Assembly: GCA_016169945.1 (NCBI GenBank)
Contig: JADLSH010000185.1
Span: 310,001 to 374,000 of the forward strand
Reading direction: 5' to 3'
Length of the DNA: 64,000 nt
From: Trachythela sp. YZ-2020
Taxonomy: Eukaryota > Cnidaria > Anthozoa > Malacalcyonacea > Clavulariidae
Shown in pieces: positions 54,090 through 64,000 of the stretch; position 1 is the first letter of the stretch; each line of letters starts with the position of its first letter. A model generated the notes under the pieces. It saw nothing but the letters and a program-made list of their open reading frames with translations, had not been told where the DNA came from and made no database searches. A program made the position numbers and the translations under genes.

Positions 54090-55230
54090 CTACTGCTAAC
54101 CAAAGAAGAAACGACGAAAGAGTTGAATAAGCTTATAATGAAGTGTTACTTACAAAGTGAACCCCTTAAACGTGCATAGGAAAGAGTATGATTAATATAT
54201 GGCAAGACATTGCTGTGTTCGAAATAATAGAGCATAAACTAGCTGGACAAGCTCGAGCAATTAGAACTAATGGTTGGCTCTCAGATTTGGAGATAGATGA
54301 GATTAAGCGGGAAATAGAAAACTCGACGACTGAAAGTAGGGAAATGTCTCCTAACGAAACAGAGGAAACAAACCAGCAACAGTAGAACAATGAAGAGCGC
54401 AGGGCGTAAAATAACGTAACGGAGATAGAGGGGAAACTAGAAGAGATAACCAGGGAGAAGGACAATTACATATTGCGAGAATGTTGGCAGAAGAACTTGA
54501 GGCCGAGAAGATAAAGCAACCGCAAAATTTGAGGACGATAGACCGAAAGAAAGTCAGATTGAAAACTAGGGAGGTGGACGCCAATGCATTAGAAGAGACA
54601 AACAACCTGTGGAAACCAGCAGCGAATGTCGTAGCTAAGGAGTTTGGAGTAAAAGTAACGAAAGAAAGCCAGAAAAAAAACCGTCGTGGAAAAGGAGAAT
54701 ACAACGTACTAGGGAAGATATTAGTCAGCTGGAATATTTACAAGAAGGTAAAGCCAAAAACAATGGTATCAAGGAAAAATTAGACTAGAAGGACAAGAAA
54801 GAGAAGATTAGAAGAAATGGTCTAGAAGTGGTAATTGAGGAGTTGAAACAACGAGTTGCTGCAAAAATAGCACAAATCAGACGGTAACAAAGAAGAGTGG
54901 ACCAGTTCAAACAGGACAGATTGTTTCAAAACAACCAAAGGCGACTAATTGAGCTGCTAGAAGGACAGGAAATCGCAAAGAATGACATCTACCTGGATAC
55001 AGCAGAAAGCACAGCATTCTGGAAAGGAATATGCGGTAAAGACGTACATTAAAATGAAAAGGCAGACTGGTTAAAGAAAATGGAAAGGGAACATGAGAGG
55101 ATAGGGAAGCAAGAGAATGTAACCATAACCACAGACATGTTATCAAAGCAGGTAAACAAGATGCCAAATTGGAAAGCACCTTGTCATGATAGGTTGCAAA
55201 GGTTCTGGATTAAGAATATAACAGCAGTAA
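54090..55230 (+). pseudogene. R2/NeSL-like RT protein, N-terminal part
   Basis: TKELNKLIMKCYLQSEPLKR then, after frame changes, MINIWQDIAVFEIIEHKLAG and AIRTNGWLSDLEIDEIKREI: a DNA-binding-like start. The ORF 54481-54783 has LRTIDRKKVRLKTREVDANA and NNLWKPAANVVAKEFGVKV, basic and helical. Near 55080-55230 the ORF reads ITTDMLSKQVNKMPNWKAPC followed by HDRLQRFWIKNI, the RT motif in which a Gly (W-K-A-P-G-x-D) has become Cys. The element insertion at 55240 lies directly after AVRPAL. Confidence 0.65.
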
Positions 55231-55239
55231 GGCCGGCAT

Positions 55240-56794
55240 TAGACTTGCTCCAAGTCTGTCTCTTATAGGGGGAGTATATTAGGGCGCGCGAAAATGCGGG
55301 CGGGAGACGGGCGGCGAGAAAATTGGGAGAGGAGAGACAGACTTGTTTCCCTTGCAGGAATTTGAATCCGATTATAAATTCCGCGGGAAAGTTGATTGAC
55401 AAGTTTGTGCCTTGCGGTGCTTTAATTTATTCGACACCTAAGTTCACACATTGTTCACACTCTAATACTTTAACTCTTTAACTTCCAAATCTGCATGTTA
55501 ACCGCCGTTATCTACCGCAAATGATGTGTGGCTATGCAAGAGAATAATAGTAATATCACTCCAACGAAAGCTTGCACGTACTGGTGTAGATATATCGCCA
55601 AATTCAAAGAATAAAACTTGCGTTCTGTGTTGTACCGTTGTCGTGAAAGCCGACGCGAGAAGAAAATTATTTAGTAGAGCTATAGGGCCTGTAGCATCCA
55701 AAAAAACAAAAGCTTGTTTAAATTTAGAGCTTTACATGAATTCCAAACAGATTTAGGACTTATAGTTACATACTATTAAGGTCAACAAACCTAGGGCCTG
55801 CATGCATGTTCATATAATCCCGCTTACCGAGAACTGCTTATGATCTCGCCTGCTTATGATCTCGCCTCCAAGTACTTTTCAGTATAAAAAATACATCGCG
55901 TTCATATGAGAAAGCGAGCTGGCCGCTTGGCGAGATCTCACCCAAGTAGTGAGCCGAGACCATAGGTATAGGCGGGATGAATATATTTCATATAAAAACG
56001 CCAGCCCGCTTACAGAATACAGGGATGAAATAGAGAAACCAAATTTCCGATTTTGCCGCTTAATTTGATGCTTTTTACATAGTTTTATGTGTTTGTCTTA
56101 CAAACAAGCAACAAAAATGTTGCTAAACCAATGCTTTTTATCACAAAAAAATCAAGAAAAACAACAAAATCGTTAAAATAGTCGTGTTACAGTAATTCTG
56201 TGCATGAAATGTACATGTTCTGCAGCGCTAATTATAGAACCACATTAACATCTCATAGACATAATGTTCCATGGGAATTAAACAAGGGAATATTCGTCCC
56301 GCTACGCGAGAAGTCTCGGCAAAGTCCATAGTTCTATATAACGAAACAATTATAACTAAAGTATAGTTTTATAAAAGGAAACAAGTGAGTAAACTGTAAA
56401 TTGAAAAATGAATCTAAAGCAGTGAGTCATAAGTCTCATAAATTAAAGTTAAATTACTCCATTACTCCATACCGTAGAGCATCCTTTATAGATCGCATTG
56501 TCAGTCTCAGTTAATCGCCACAAGCTGTGATTATTTCTCTCACTTCCGAAGCTACAGCCCAGAGGCTACACCCTACAGATGATGATTGATGACAGCTTTT
56601 ATTTAATTAATTCCGAATGAGCAGTAGGCTACTGGCCCCGCCTCCGGTTGAAAAATAAACCGGTAAATTTGGCGCGCTGCAAGGGAAGCAAGTCTGTCCC
56701 TCCTCTTCCAATTTTATCGCGTCCCGCCCGCCCGCCGTCCGCCTTAATTTCCTTCGCCCGCATTTTCGCAAGAGACAGACTTGGAGCAAGTCTA
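55240..56794. mobile_element. TIR element with 9-bp TSD inside the RT gene
   Basis: Both termini begin TAGACTTGCTCCAAGTCTGT (the first 17 bases after T are themselves a palindrome) and share GCGAAAATGCGGGCG, AAATTGG and GACAGACTTG blocks in inverted order over about 110 bp. GGCCGGCAT flanks both ends (55231-55239 and 56795-56803); one more matching A makes 9-10 bp possible. It interrupts the RT reading frame precisely. Mutator-like elements give 9-bp TSDs, but no transposase is visible. Confidence 0.85.
55526..55756 (+). CDS. Short Cys-containing ORF in the TIR element
   Basis: 76 codons with KNKTCVLCCTVVVKADARRK and FSRAIGP, then KACLNLELYMNS. A C-x2-C pair followed by basic residues could be half of a small zinc-binding module. 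It is the only protein-like segment in the 55240-56794 element. No family recognised. Confidence 0.3.
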   Translation: MWLCKRIIVISLQRKLARTGVDISPNSKNKTCVLCCTVVVKADARRKLFSRAIGPVASKKTKACLNLELYMNSKQI

Positions 56795-56803
56795 GGCCGG
56801 CAT

Positions 56804-57716
56804 TAGTGGCCAGATTGAACGAATGCCTCCAAGGGACAGTACCAGACTGGTCAACGAAGGGAAGAACAACTTTGACTATCAAGAATACAGAGAAAGGTGC
56901 TGATGTGACAAATTTTTAACAATAACTGGTTTACAAGTGATATGGAAACTACTGATGGGTATTTTAGCAGAAGAAATGTATATACAGTTGGAACAGAAAG
57001 ATCTTCTCCCGCATGAACAGAAGTTTAGTTGGAAAAATGCAAGAGGGACGAAACATCATAGAAATGCTTTTAGATGAAATGATACTAAAGAATTGTAAAA
57101 GGAGACATACGGGTCTAGCCATGAGATGGATGGACTATAAAAAAGCATATGACATGGTGCCCCAAACACGGATACAAAAATGTATTGATATGTTCAAAGT
57201 GGCTGATAATGTGCTAGAGTTTATAAGTAGGAGTATGTGTAAATGAAACACCGAGTTGAAAGCAGGAAATGTAAATTTAGGAAAAATGGAAATAAAAAAG
57301 GTTTATTTCAAGGAGATAGATTGTCTGCCCTTTCATTTGTGGTAACAATCATATCTTTGTCACTGATCCTCAGAGAAGTGAAATATGGATATGACCTTGA
57401 TCAGAATGTTGGAGTAGTGAACCAACTGTTATTTATAGATGACTTGAAGTTGTACGGGAAGAATGAAAGACAACTTGTTACTTTGATAAATTCTGGTGAT
57501 GAAGAAAAGGAAACATTCACGTAGTGATGGTATTAAACTGCTTGACCAACAACAAATCCTAGACGTATATATAGAAAAGGGATATAAATATCTGGTTGTG
57601 TTAGAAGCTGGTGTCATCAGAGACAAGCTAATGAAGGAAACAATCATGAAGAATATTTCAGACGAGTGAGGAAAATCATAAAACCACAGCTGAATGGTGT
57701 GAACAGTATCACTGCA
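56804..57716 (+). pseudogene. R2/NeSL-like RT, palm and thumb
   Basis: Resumes after the insertion with LNECLQGTVPDWSTKGRTTL, then a degraded region to 57012. The ORF 57013-57246 gives the palm entry with MRWMDYKKAYDMVPQTRIQK (catalytic Asp in MDYKKAYD). The next frame gives KKGLFQGDRLSALSFVVTII, SLILREVKYGYD and LLFIDDLKLYGKN with the FxDD-type box intact. The thumb-like KLLDQQQILDVYIEKGYKYL and RKIIKPQLNGVNSITAV follow in other frames, to about 57716. Frame breaks at 57246 and 57524. Confidence 0.8.
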
Positions 57717-57717
57717 G

Positions 57718-58340
57718 TCAGGGACGCCGGAGCGATGGTAGGGCAGGGGGGGCCAACGCGAATACAAGGGCAATCGAGAATATTTTTTACTGCTACGCCC
57801 TTTGGACGGGATTTCGATGATTTTCAAATTTCAACTCATTTAATTGCTATTTCTATGTACAAATAATTTGAAGAAGTGCGGAACGAACTTTTGCGAATGC
57901 AATTGTTTACCAGAGAATCAACATTTTCAATTACCGAAGTCTTAGATATCGCAGCAACGGTGAAATACCATGATGGTTTAGACAAAACATAGCGACTGCA
58001 AAGAAGAAGTTTATTTTACGGATGCAGAGGTTTCAGGTCTATATCAGACATCAATTCTTGTATGAGAGAAAGTAGCTGAGATTTATGTTCATGATTAGAC
58101 ATATCAAAGTCAAAGTATCGTTCCAAATATTAAAATGATTCTCCGATATTAATGGTCGGTATGAGATGATTGTTGATTAAAAGCTTCGGCAGATATTGGA
58201 CAGCTTTAGGTAGGGCTTTCTTGATACCAAAAGCGCGACATTTATCAACTCTAATAAGCATGTTGGACCATTAGCACAAGATTGAGAATCGACTAAGAAG
58301 ATGTTGACTTGCCTTGAACACTCTTTGAAACCAAGTTACA
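57718..58340. other. Noncoding; possible hAT-like end at 57719
   Basis: CAGGGACGCCGGAGCGATGG at 57719 replaces the RT coding sequence abruptly and could be one end of a hAT-type element. No partner or TSD was found. No gene in the rest. Confidence 0.35.
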
Positions 58341-58341
58341 T

Positions 58342-59435
58342 AAAGCCCTAGAGTTAAACAAGACTGTACTTATCCTTGGAGACCTCAACTGCAATGTTCT
58401 GAAGGTTTGTCCTGAGGGCACAGCATGTTTGAGATGAATTTGAAGCAACTGATAACAGAAACTTGCGAATCGTTAAAAGATGTGATTATGACCTCATTTC
58501 CTGACCTTGTCCGCGTCCGCGGATATATTGATACCCCCATGCGTCATCACATGCCGGTTTATACTGTGCTTAAGATGAAACTTCCCAAGCCTCCACCCCA
58601 ATTTATTGTAACACGAAGGTATAAGAATTACGACGCCACAAGCTTTACCGCTCACCTTTCATTTAGATCAAATGAACTCATTCCTATCTTTTTCGATCAG
58701 AATATAAATTCTAAGCTTAAGAAATTTAACAATGTCCTTCATTCAAGCTTGGATGTTCATGCTCCAGTAAAGTCAATTAAGGTTCGACGTCGTCCTTGTC
58801 CCTTTGTTACTGCTGACATGAAAGATCACATGATTATCAGAGACCAACTCCATCGTCGTTACAAATAGACGCCCAGAGATCAATTAAATCTATTCTAAAA
58901 ATGGCGAAGAAAAAATATGTCCGTGCTGAAGTTAATCTGCACAAAGATGATCCTGGATCTCTATGGAAAGTAATCAACAGCCGTATCCCAACTAAAGATA
59001 AAGGAACTTTGCTGTACACAAAAAAAAACAGTGACTGCCAAAGATTTCAACCAGTTCTTCCAATGGTAGGGAAACAGCTGCCGAAACAGCCACACAACTT
59101 GTTTTAGAGAACAATATTAATATATCAACTGCAACGGAGTATCTAACAAGTCCGACGGGATGTTCGTCTGAAGAGTTATTTGATTTTGCTCCAGTCACCT
59201 GCTCTGAAGTTCGAAGCATAATAACATCTATGCCTTCAAACAAATCTCCAGAACCTGATAAATTAGTATACGTACACCAAAGATTGCTTTCCCGTCATCC
59301 TAGGCCCATTAACAGACATTATCAACAGTTCTTTCGCTACCTCGACAAGAATAATATTGAAAAGAATCTTAACCTTGTCGCAGCCTGGTGTTTTAAAAAC
59401 CAACTGTTAATTAATCCAGAGAAAAAAGTTTCTAT
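58342..59435 (+). pseudogene. LINE endonuclease end, linker and RT entry
   Basis: Starts LELNKTVLILGDLNCNVLK (catalytic GDLN). The ORF 58425-58868 contains LKQLITETCESLKDVIMTSF, HHMPVYTVLKMKLPKPPPQF (where the usual SDH triplet is RHH, so the catalytic pair is damaged) and VHAPVKSIKVRRRPCPFVTA. Then in shifting frames come VNLHKDDPGSLWKVINSRIP, VTCSEVRSIITSMPSNKSPE and, after an internal deletion, LNLVAAWCFKNQLLINPEKK. The YxDD box lies in the deleted part. Confidence 0.75.
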
Positions 59436-59467
59436 ATTTCTATATATATATTATATATATTATATAT

Positions 59468-60104
59468 ATTATAGATTTTCGCTTACCTCAAAACTTGTCT
59501 GCAACAGGCTGTTTCATCTGTAAAAGAATCATCAGGCAGTTTACAAGTATCGAAAAGAAATGACCGCTTATATGCTTCCTGCCGGGGCGTGGGAGTGTGT
59601 GTGGGAGACAATGTGTGCATGCATGGCTTTGTTTGCGTTGTTTACGCGAAATTTGTTACGATGACGACATCGTGAAATTATTTCGGCTCTTTTGTTGAGT
59701 AAACAATGCTTGTTTTTTTCTTTCAAAATACAAAATTTTTCTTCTAAACATAAATTGCATCGTTTTGATCCTCCCGTGTACGAAATAGAATGTTTTAAAA
59801 TGATCAAAACGATGCAATTTATGTTTAGAAGAAAAATTTTGTATTTTGAAAGAAAAAAACAAGCATTGTTTACTCAACAAAAGAGCCGAAATAATTTCAC
59901 GATGTCGTCATCGTAACAAATTTCGCGTAAACAACGCAAACAAAGCCATGCATGCACACATTGTCTCCCACACACACTCCCACGCCCCGGCAGGAAGCAT
60001 ATAAGCGGTCATTTCTTTTCGATACTTGTAAACTGCCTGATGATTCTTTTACAGATGAAACAGCCTGTTGCAGACAAGTTTTGAGGTAAGCGAAAATCTA
60101 TAAT
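59468..60104. repeat. 637-bp palindrome with identical 303-bp arms
   Basis: Left arm 59468-59770 and right arm 59802-60104 are the same length and appear to be exact reverse complements throughout; the 31-nt spacer is 59771-59801. The arms encode the same 74-codon peptide on both strands, confirming there is no indel or mismatch across that part. (TATATAT)n runs lie outside both ends. Arms contain GCCGGGGCGTGGGAG and a GT donor-like GAGGTAAG at the outer edge. Not coding. Either a very young inverted duplication or a hairpin artefact of assembly. Confidence 0.97.
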
Positions 60105-60239
60105 TTGCTCTAACTATATGTTGTCGAGCACTCTTTGCGTTTCGTAGACCTAAACCTACACGTATTATATATATTATATATATTATATATATTATACATA
60201 TTATATATATTATATCATTTTAAAAAACAACATAAATGG

Positions 60240-60640
60240 AAACAAACAAGGTTGAAGGTATGATCAACAGGACAGGAATCCCATATTAAGACCAACCGAT
60301 CAAAGACAATGACAATAGTTAATATTCTAAAGACGAAACACATAATTTAACACACCAATACATTTGAACAAATACTAACATGAAGGATGCATGAAATTAA
60401 ACATCAAGAGCAACAACTTGGGTTGTAGGAACGACATTTGGAACAATACGTCTTCCATGTACGCATTCTATTTACGTCAAAGCTCGATTCAAGTTTCGAC
60501 AAATACTAAGTATACAGATTGTGTTTAAAAGAGAAAATAGAAGTACATTCGATGATGTGAACTGGAAGACTGTTCCAAGGGAAAACAATCCGGTTAAAAA
60601 AGGAGTCCCTGAAGAGAGAAGTTCTACAAAGATTAGGTGC
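60240..60640 (-). mobile_element. Fragment of another LINE tail (minus)
   Basis: The minus strand of 60630-60500 gives RTSLFRDSFFNRIVFPWNSL followed by PVHIIECTSIFSFKHNL, matching the final block of CR1/jockey-like RTs (Arg-Ile-Val-x2-W-N-S-L-P ... F-K). It lies in the insertion between the palindrome and the resumption of the plus-strand LINE. Confidence 0.6.
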
Positions 60641-60689
60641 AAGTAAATTTTGTTGGTTTGTGCGAGTGCGAGAGACAGATTCTGAAGAA

Positions 60690-61345
60690 ATTAATAGGCA
60701 CTCGTCAATTACTCGGTAAGCTTCTTGATGAAATGACTATATCATTTCTTGGAAATCCCGGGGTAATTTTTGACAAACATCTGACTTATGACCATCACGT
60801 TAGTTATGTTATATCATCTTGTATGGAGAAACTCTGCCAAAAAAACAGGGTGAAAGACAACTTTGACAGCGACAGCCTTCATACAATCATCACTGCCCTA
60901 GTAATGAGCAAATTATACTATTGCTCTACGTATGGTCTAATACATCCGCAACAAAGTTTAAAAATTCCAAACAGTTCAAAACTTCGCTTGTAGAATTATA
61001 ACAAACACAAGAAAATATGACCATATAGCACCTGGGCTTCGGGCGATTGGTTGGCTTCCAGTTAGAGATCATCTCAAATACAAAGATTCATTTATGTCTT
61101 ACAAATGTATGAATGATCTAGCGCCATCATATTTATGTGAATTATTTCTTAAACGCACTGAAATTAACGATGGAACAAGGAAAAATTTAATATCCCATCA
61201 TATAAAACGATGTCAGGTCAAAGGAGTTTTCAGTACAGAACTGTGAAGATTTGGAATGACTTGGATAATGACCTGAAGAAGTACCCTTAAGAACTTTTAA
61301 GGGAGAGTTAAAGAAGAAAATGTTAGAAAGCAATCAATCTTCTAT
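60690..61345 (+). pseudogene. LINE RT C-terminal part
   Basis: Resumes the LINE at GTRQLLGKLLDEMTISFLG, then VIFDKHLTYDHHVSYVISSC, SDSLHTIITALVMSKLYYCS, and after a frame shift near 60985 the tail continues: RAIGWLPVRDHLKYKDSFMS, YKCMNDLAPSYLCELFLKRT, SFQYRTVKIWNDLDNDLKK to about 61330. The order and motifs match the thumb and tail of L2/CR1-like RTs. Confidence 0.8.
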
Positions 61346-61560
61346 ATAGATCAAATATTTTAAATCTAACTTTTAAAACAATACTATAGTAATAATATAC
61401 GGTTTCAATATATTTTTTTCATTAACGCTACTTTCTTTAATATAGAAACATTAAATATTGTAATTGTAAATAGGTATTGAAAAGCCCTGTTTGGGAATAC
61501 TATGCATTAATAATAATATTTAATCACGATATCATAATTTTGCAGATTTAACAACATTCT
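61346..61560. other. No gene; 3' region of the LINE
   Basis: AT-rich sequence between the LINE tail and the Gypsy fragment; a short microsatellite-like TAATAATAATATT occurs near 61508. Confidence 0.4.
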
Positions 61561-61578
61561 TTGCAGTCGGATTGGAGC

Positions 61579-61818
61579 TTAATCTTGCGACTTTTTCATA
61601 GTGGTTTCGAGAGGTTGATGATCTGACTCTACTGTAACTTGTCTACCGTGAATATACTGATGAAAACGATTGCACCCAAACACAACTGCCAACAGTTCTT
61701 TTTGTATTTGTGCATATCTGCTTTCTGTCTCTGTCACGAATCTTGAGGCATATACGACTGGCATGTCCGACTGTATTAAAACTGCTCCTAGTCGTGATTT
61801 GGATGCATCAACCTGCAC
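61579..61818 (-). pseudogene. Gypsy RNase H
   Basis: 79 codons: MQVDASKSRLGAVLIQSDMP (catalytic Asp in VDAS), VVYASRFVTETESRYAQIQK, ELLAVVFGCNRF (catalytic Glu region) and VESDHQPLETTMKK (third acidic residue in SDH). Matches the Gypsy RNase H module. Between it and the RT the connection domain is broken by frame shifts. Confidence 0.85.
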
Positions 61819-62236
61819 TCTAACTGGCTTCGTTACATCATACTAGCGTAGGACTCCCAGTTCTGTGTTTGTAAGAAGCATCTTGATGTTGTTGAAAGCA
61901 TTTGCATGTCTTTCCGTCCAATACAACGAAACGTCTTTCTTTAGCAATCTCGTAGTGGGGAGGTTATTTCAGATACATTAGGTACGAATTTAGCCACGTA
62001 ATTCACCATGCCGAGAAGCCTTCGAAAGCCCTTCTTGTCTTCGGATTCTGGCATGTCCACAATCGTTCTATCTTCTGTGGATCCGGTTTCACACTTTCTG
62101 CAGTAAGTGTGTGCCCGATGTATACAACGCTGACTTTCCTAAATGTACACTTCTCTGGCTTGAACTTTAGATTAGACTCTCTAGCACTCTTTAAAGTTTC
62201 CTTGAGTGGATTATCGTGCTCTTGCAGTGTTCTTCT

Positions 62237-62566
62237 CTACACGAGAATATAATCAATATCGTTTTCTACTCCTTCGATGTCTTCGAAGATTTCATGCACT
62301 CGTTTGTGGAAAACTTCCTGTGCACTTCGGATTTCAAACGGCATGCGGGTGAATAAAAAACGTCTAAACGGTGTATTAAAGGTTGCTTGGAACGTTCCTT
62401 GTCGAGTGGAATTTGCCAATACAGACCTCGTATCTAACGTAGTGAAGCAACGTGCACCTGTCATCCGAGCTGTAATTTCTTCAATGGTCGGAAGCTGATA
62501 ATATTCCAGTTTGAGCGCTTCATTGAGATCTTGCGGATCGATACAAAAACGTAGACTTCCATCCAA
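62237..62566 (-). pseudogene. Gypsy RT with a mutated catalytic Asp
   Basis: 109 codons: MDGSLRFCIDPQDLNEALKL and YYQLPTIEEITARMTGARCF start the palm, with the first catalytic Asp in TTLD. The substrate-binding block following is scrambled. After MPFEIRSAQEVFHKRVHEIF the YxDD box reads DIDYILV, i.e. the second Asp has become Tyr (one base, GAT to TAT). The enzyme would be inactive. Confidence 0.85.
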
Positions 62567-62569
62567 CTG

Positions 62570-63410
62570 CTACCATTGAGTTTGCCCAATCTGTTAATCC
62601 ATCAACTCTTTCCAAAATGTCTTCCAGGGTTTCGGCTAGTTGATCTCTCAGTGGATTTGGTATACTTTAAGTGGAGGATGAACCATAGGGTCTAGCTTCA
62701 TTTGATGCGGTCTCGATAGACAATCCAAAGCAGGGAATACATCGCAATATTCAGTTCGAATTCTTTCTGCGTACCAATCTTCAAGAACTTGCTAGGTTGT
62801 TTTCGAAGGCAAAGGTATATTGTTATCTGGTATCTCTGACTTCAAGTCTTGCGTAAATTTGATAAGTTTGAGTTCTTTACAGGCGGCCACGCTGAGCAAC
62901 GGCTCGCTAAGTGACTTGGATATGTTGAACTCCAATCGCTAAGTGACTTGGATATGTTGAACTCCAAATCGTAGTTATTCCCGTGATAGTGGCACAGTAG
63001 GTTGCACACGGCTTTAACAGGAACTGGTTTCCCATTGTAGGCAACTAAATTAACTGACGGTTTTCTGAGGGGTACTTTTGGTTTGCTTGCTGTAATTTTG
63101 AATGTTTTTATCGGTGTTTTTATCGAATGTTTTTATTGACTTCAGCACCTGTATTTATTTTAAGCTGACATTTAATGTCACGTATTCAGCTTCGTTTTGA
63201 AATCTTGTCTCGTCCATGGCTGTTTGTATGGTATCGAGAAATACAATGTCTTCCCACATTTTGAACATATCTTCCATTTGCTGTCTTCGCCTTGAATTTG
63301 CTTCCGAAGTTTAACTTCAGCCTCTCCATTTAAGGTTGATTTATGTTGTTGACATCTCTTGTGTACAGCGCCGACTTCTTCGTCTTTATTGAATAGCTTT
63401 AATTGTTGCT
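62570..63410 (-). pseudogene. Gypsy pre-RT region with a 34-bp duplication
   Basis: In shifting minus frames: VPVKAVCNLLCHYHGNNYDL and EFNISKSLS, then EYCDVFPALDCLSRPHQMKL and DPMVHPP. These resemble the segment just upstream of RT in Gypsy Pol. A direct duplication of about 34 bp (containing GTGACTTGGATATGTTGAAC) occurs at about 62904-62971 and shifts the frame. Confidence 0.6.
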
Positions 63411-63417
63411 GCGAGAG

Positions 63418-64000
63418 TTTGAAAATTTGATTGAAAATTTAGACGACGAGAATAAGGAAATTATTTTGGTCGGTGATTTTAACTGCTATCTTTTAGCAAT
63501 GAATCGACTTAATATCACAAACCGGCTTCTTGATATCGCTAATCTATTTCAACTTAAGCAGATAATTACAGAGGCTACACGTATTACGGAAGAAACACAA
63601 ACATTGTTGGACTTGTTCTTTACTAATAAGCCAGAAAATATTATTAATTCTGGGGTGGTGTATTTGGGTGTCAGTGACCATAGCCTCATTTATGGCTGCA
63701 GAAAGATATCATTTTACAAAACGTCACCAAAAATTGTAGAATCAAGGAATTTCAAGCATTACAAAACATTAGAATTCAAAAGGGATCTTTCTATCGCACT
63801 CTCGAATTGTGATTGGAGCACTGATGATCCAAATGCGCTTTGGAAACAGTTTAAGGACAGGTTCAATGAGGTTTCCGATTTACATGCTCCTATTAGGCTA
63901 AAAAAAGTTACAAGTAAATATACCCCCTGGATGAATGGAGAGATAATAAAGTTAATGAACTATCGGGATACGTTAAAGAAGAAAGTAGTTAAAACTAAAT
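63418..64000 (+). CDS. LINE ORF2 endonuclease, open at window end
   Basis: An uninterrupted frame of about 194 codons with no start (5'-truncated) and no stop before the window ends. Endonuclease motifs: NKEIILVGDFNCYLL (catalytic GDFN), ITEATRITEETQTLLDLFFT, VYLGVSDHSLIYGCRKISF (catalytic SDH). The EN-RT linker follows: SRNFKHYKTLEFKRDLS, ALWKQFKDRFNEVSDLHAPI, KVTSKYTPWMNGEIIKLMNY. Lack of stops suggests a fairly young insertion into the Gypsy fragment; the boundary is about 63415. The N-terminal endonuclease half is missing. Confidence 0.85.

Larger units (their letters stand above)
54090..57716 (+). mobile_element. R2/NeSL-like non-LTR retrotransposon, split
   Basis: Protein-like segments in a consistent order on the plus strand: an N-terminal helix-turn-helix or Myb-like start (about 54095-54330), a long basic coiled-coil linker (54481-54800), the RT entry motif at 55150-55230, and after a 1.55-kb insertion the RT palm and thumb (56795-57716). 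Many frame breaks. The RT motifs (LLFIDDLKLYGK) match the clade with a single ORF and restriction-like endonuclease, but the endonuclease itself is not visible before the sequence breaks off near 57718. Confidence 0.7.
58342..61345 (+). mobile_element. L2/CR1-like LINE, interrupted (plus)
   Basis: Endonuclease C-terminus, linker, part of the RT and the RT tail appear in order on the plus strand. An internal RT deletion joins about 59330 to 59345. A complex insertion (palindrome plus a minus-strand LINE tail) lies between about 59436 and 60690. Confidence 0.8.
61561..63410 (-). mobile_element. Second Gypsy fragment (minus)
   Basis: Reading right to left: a Gag-Pol junction or protease-linker region, RT (62566-62237) and RNase H (61818-61579), the end of which abuts the LINE tail. 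No integrase or LTR is visible. The RT belongs to a different lineage from the Gypsy at 21-27 kb. A LINE endonuclease starts at the right edge at 63418. Confidence 0.75.

Noticed and set aside
59656..59916. Identical 74-codon ORFs on both strands
   Set aside because: They are the same arm of the palindrome read in both directions, with no independent support for coding.

Overview
The window looks like an AT-rich, intron-bearing metazoan genome, most probably a cnidarian (moderate confidence). It is almost entirely a graveyard of nested transposable elements. The organism call rests on the mix of elements: CR1/L2-like LINEs with a CCCH or SGNH-type ORF1, Gypsy elements, a Crypton-type tyrosine recombinase, hAT and mariner transposases, and an R2/NeSL-like reverse transcriptase, all with metazoan-style EGF exon structure alongside. 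No operons, rRNA, CRISPR arrays or convincing intact tRNA genes are present. The only convincing piece of an ordinary host gene is one calcium-binding EGF exon at 38492-38614.

Layout, left half. 1.6-2.8 kb: a DNA element with terminal inverted repeats (TIRs) and a 9-bp target-site duplication (TSD), carrying a ZAD-like zinc-finger ORF and a perfect 60-bp-arm palindrome. 5.0-9.4 kb: a plus-strand LINE broken by two foldback/MITE insertions and another LINE tail. 10.5-10.86 kb: an 8-bp minisatellite. 11.1-11.75 kb: a decayed NTPase-like pseudogene. 12.4-12.7 kb: a small hAT MITE with an exact TSD. 14.76-15.36 kb: foldbacks in tandem. 16.5-20.1 kb: a hAT transposase pseudogene split by a LINE. 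21.2-27.35 kb: a decayed, apparently mosaic Gypsy element on the minus strand containing a hAT MITE. 28.3-33.9 kb: a minus-strand LINE with both ORFs, split by a nearly intact mariner.

Layout, right half. 34.4-35.6, 42.7-47.4 and 47.9-52.25 kb: several copies of one repeat family ending in a CG-rich palindromic terminus; two copies are themselves hosts for further elements (hAT, a 9-bp-TSD element, a chromo-barrel-bearing insert, and a 3.2-kb element with an 8-bp TSD). 39.1-40.9 kb: a Crypton-like element whose recombinase has a single stop codon. 54.1-57.7 kb: an R2/NeSL-like retrotransposon split by a 1.55-kb element with a 9-bp TSD. 58.3-61.3 kb: a LINE interrupted by a 637-bp palindrome with two 303-bp arms that appear identical. 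61.6-63.4 kb: a second Gypsy fragment. 63.4-64.0 kb: a LINE endonuclease ORF still open at the window edge.

The genes do not cooperate in a pathway; each belongs to a separate mobile element. What the window records is an insertion history, and many steps can be ordered because TSDs or interrupted reading frames survive. The most unusual items are the long palindrome, the two related elements with 9-bp TSDs and hairpin termini, the mosaic Gypsy, and the near-intact Crypton and mariner coding regions.
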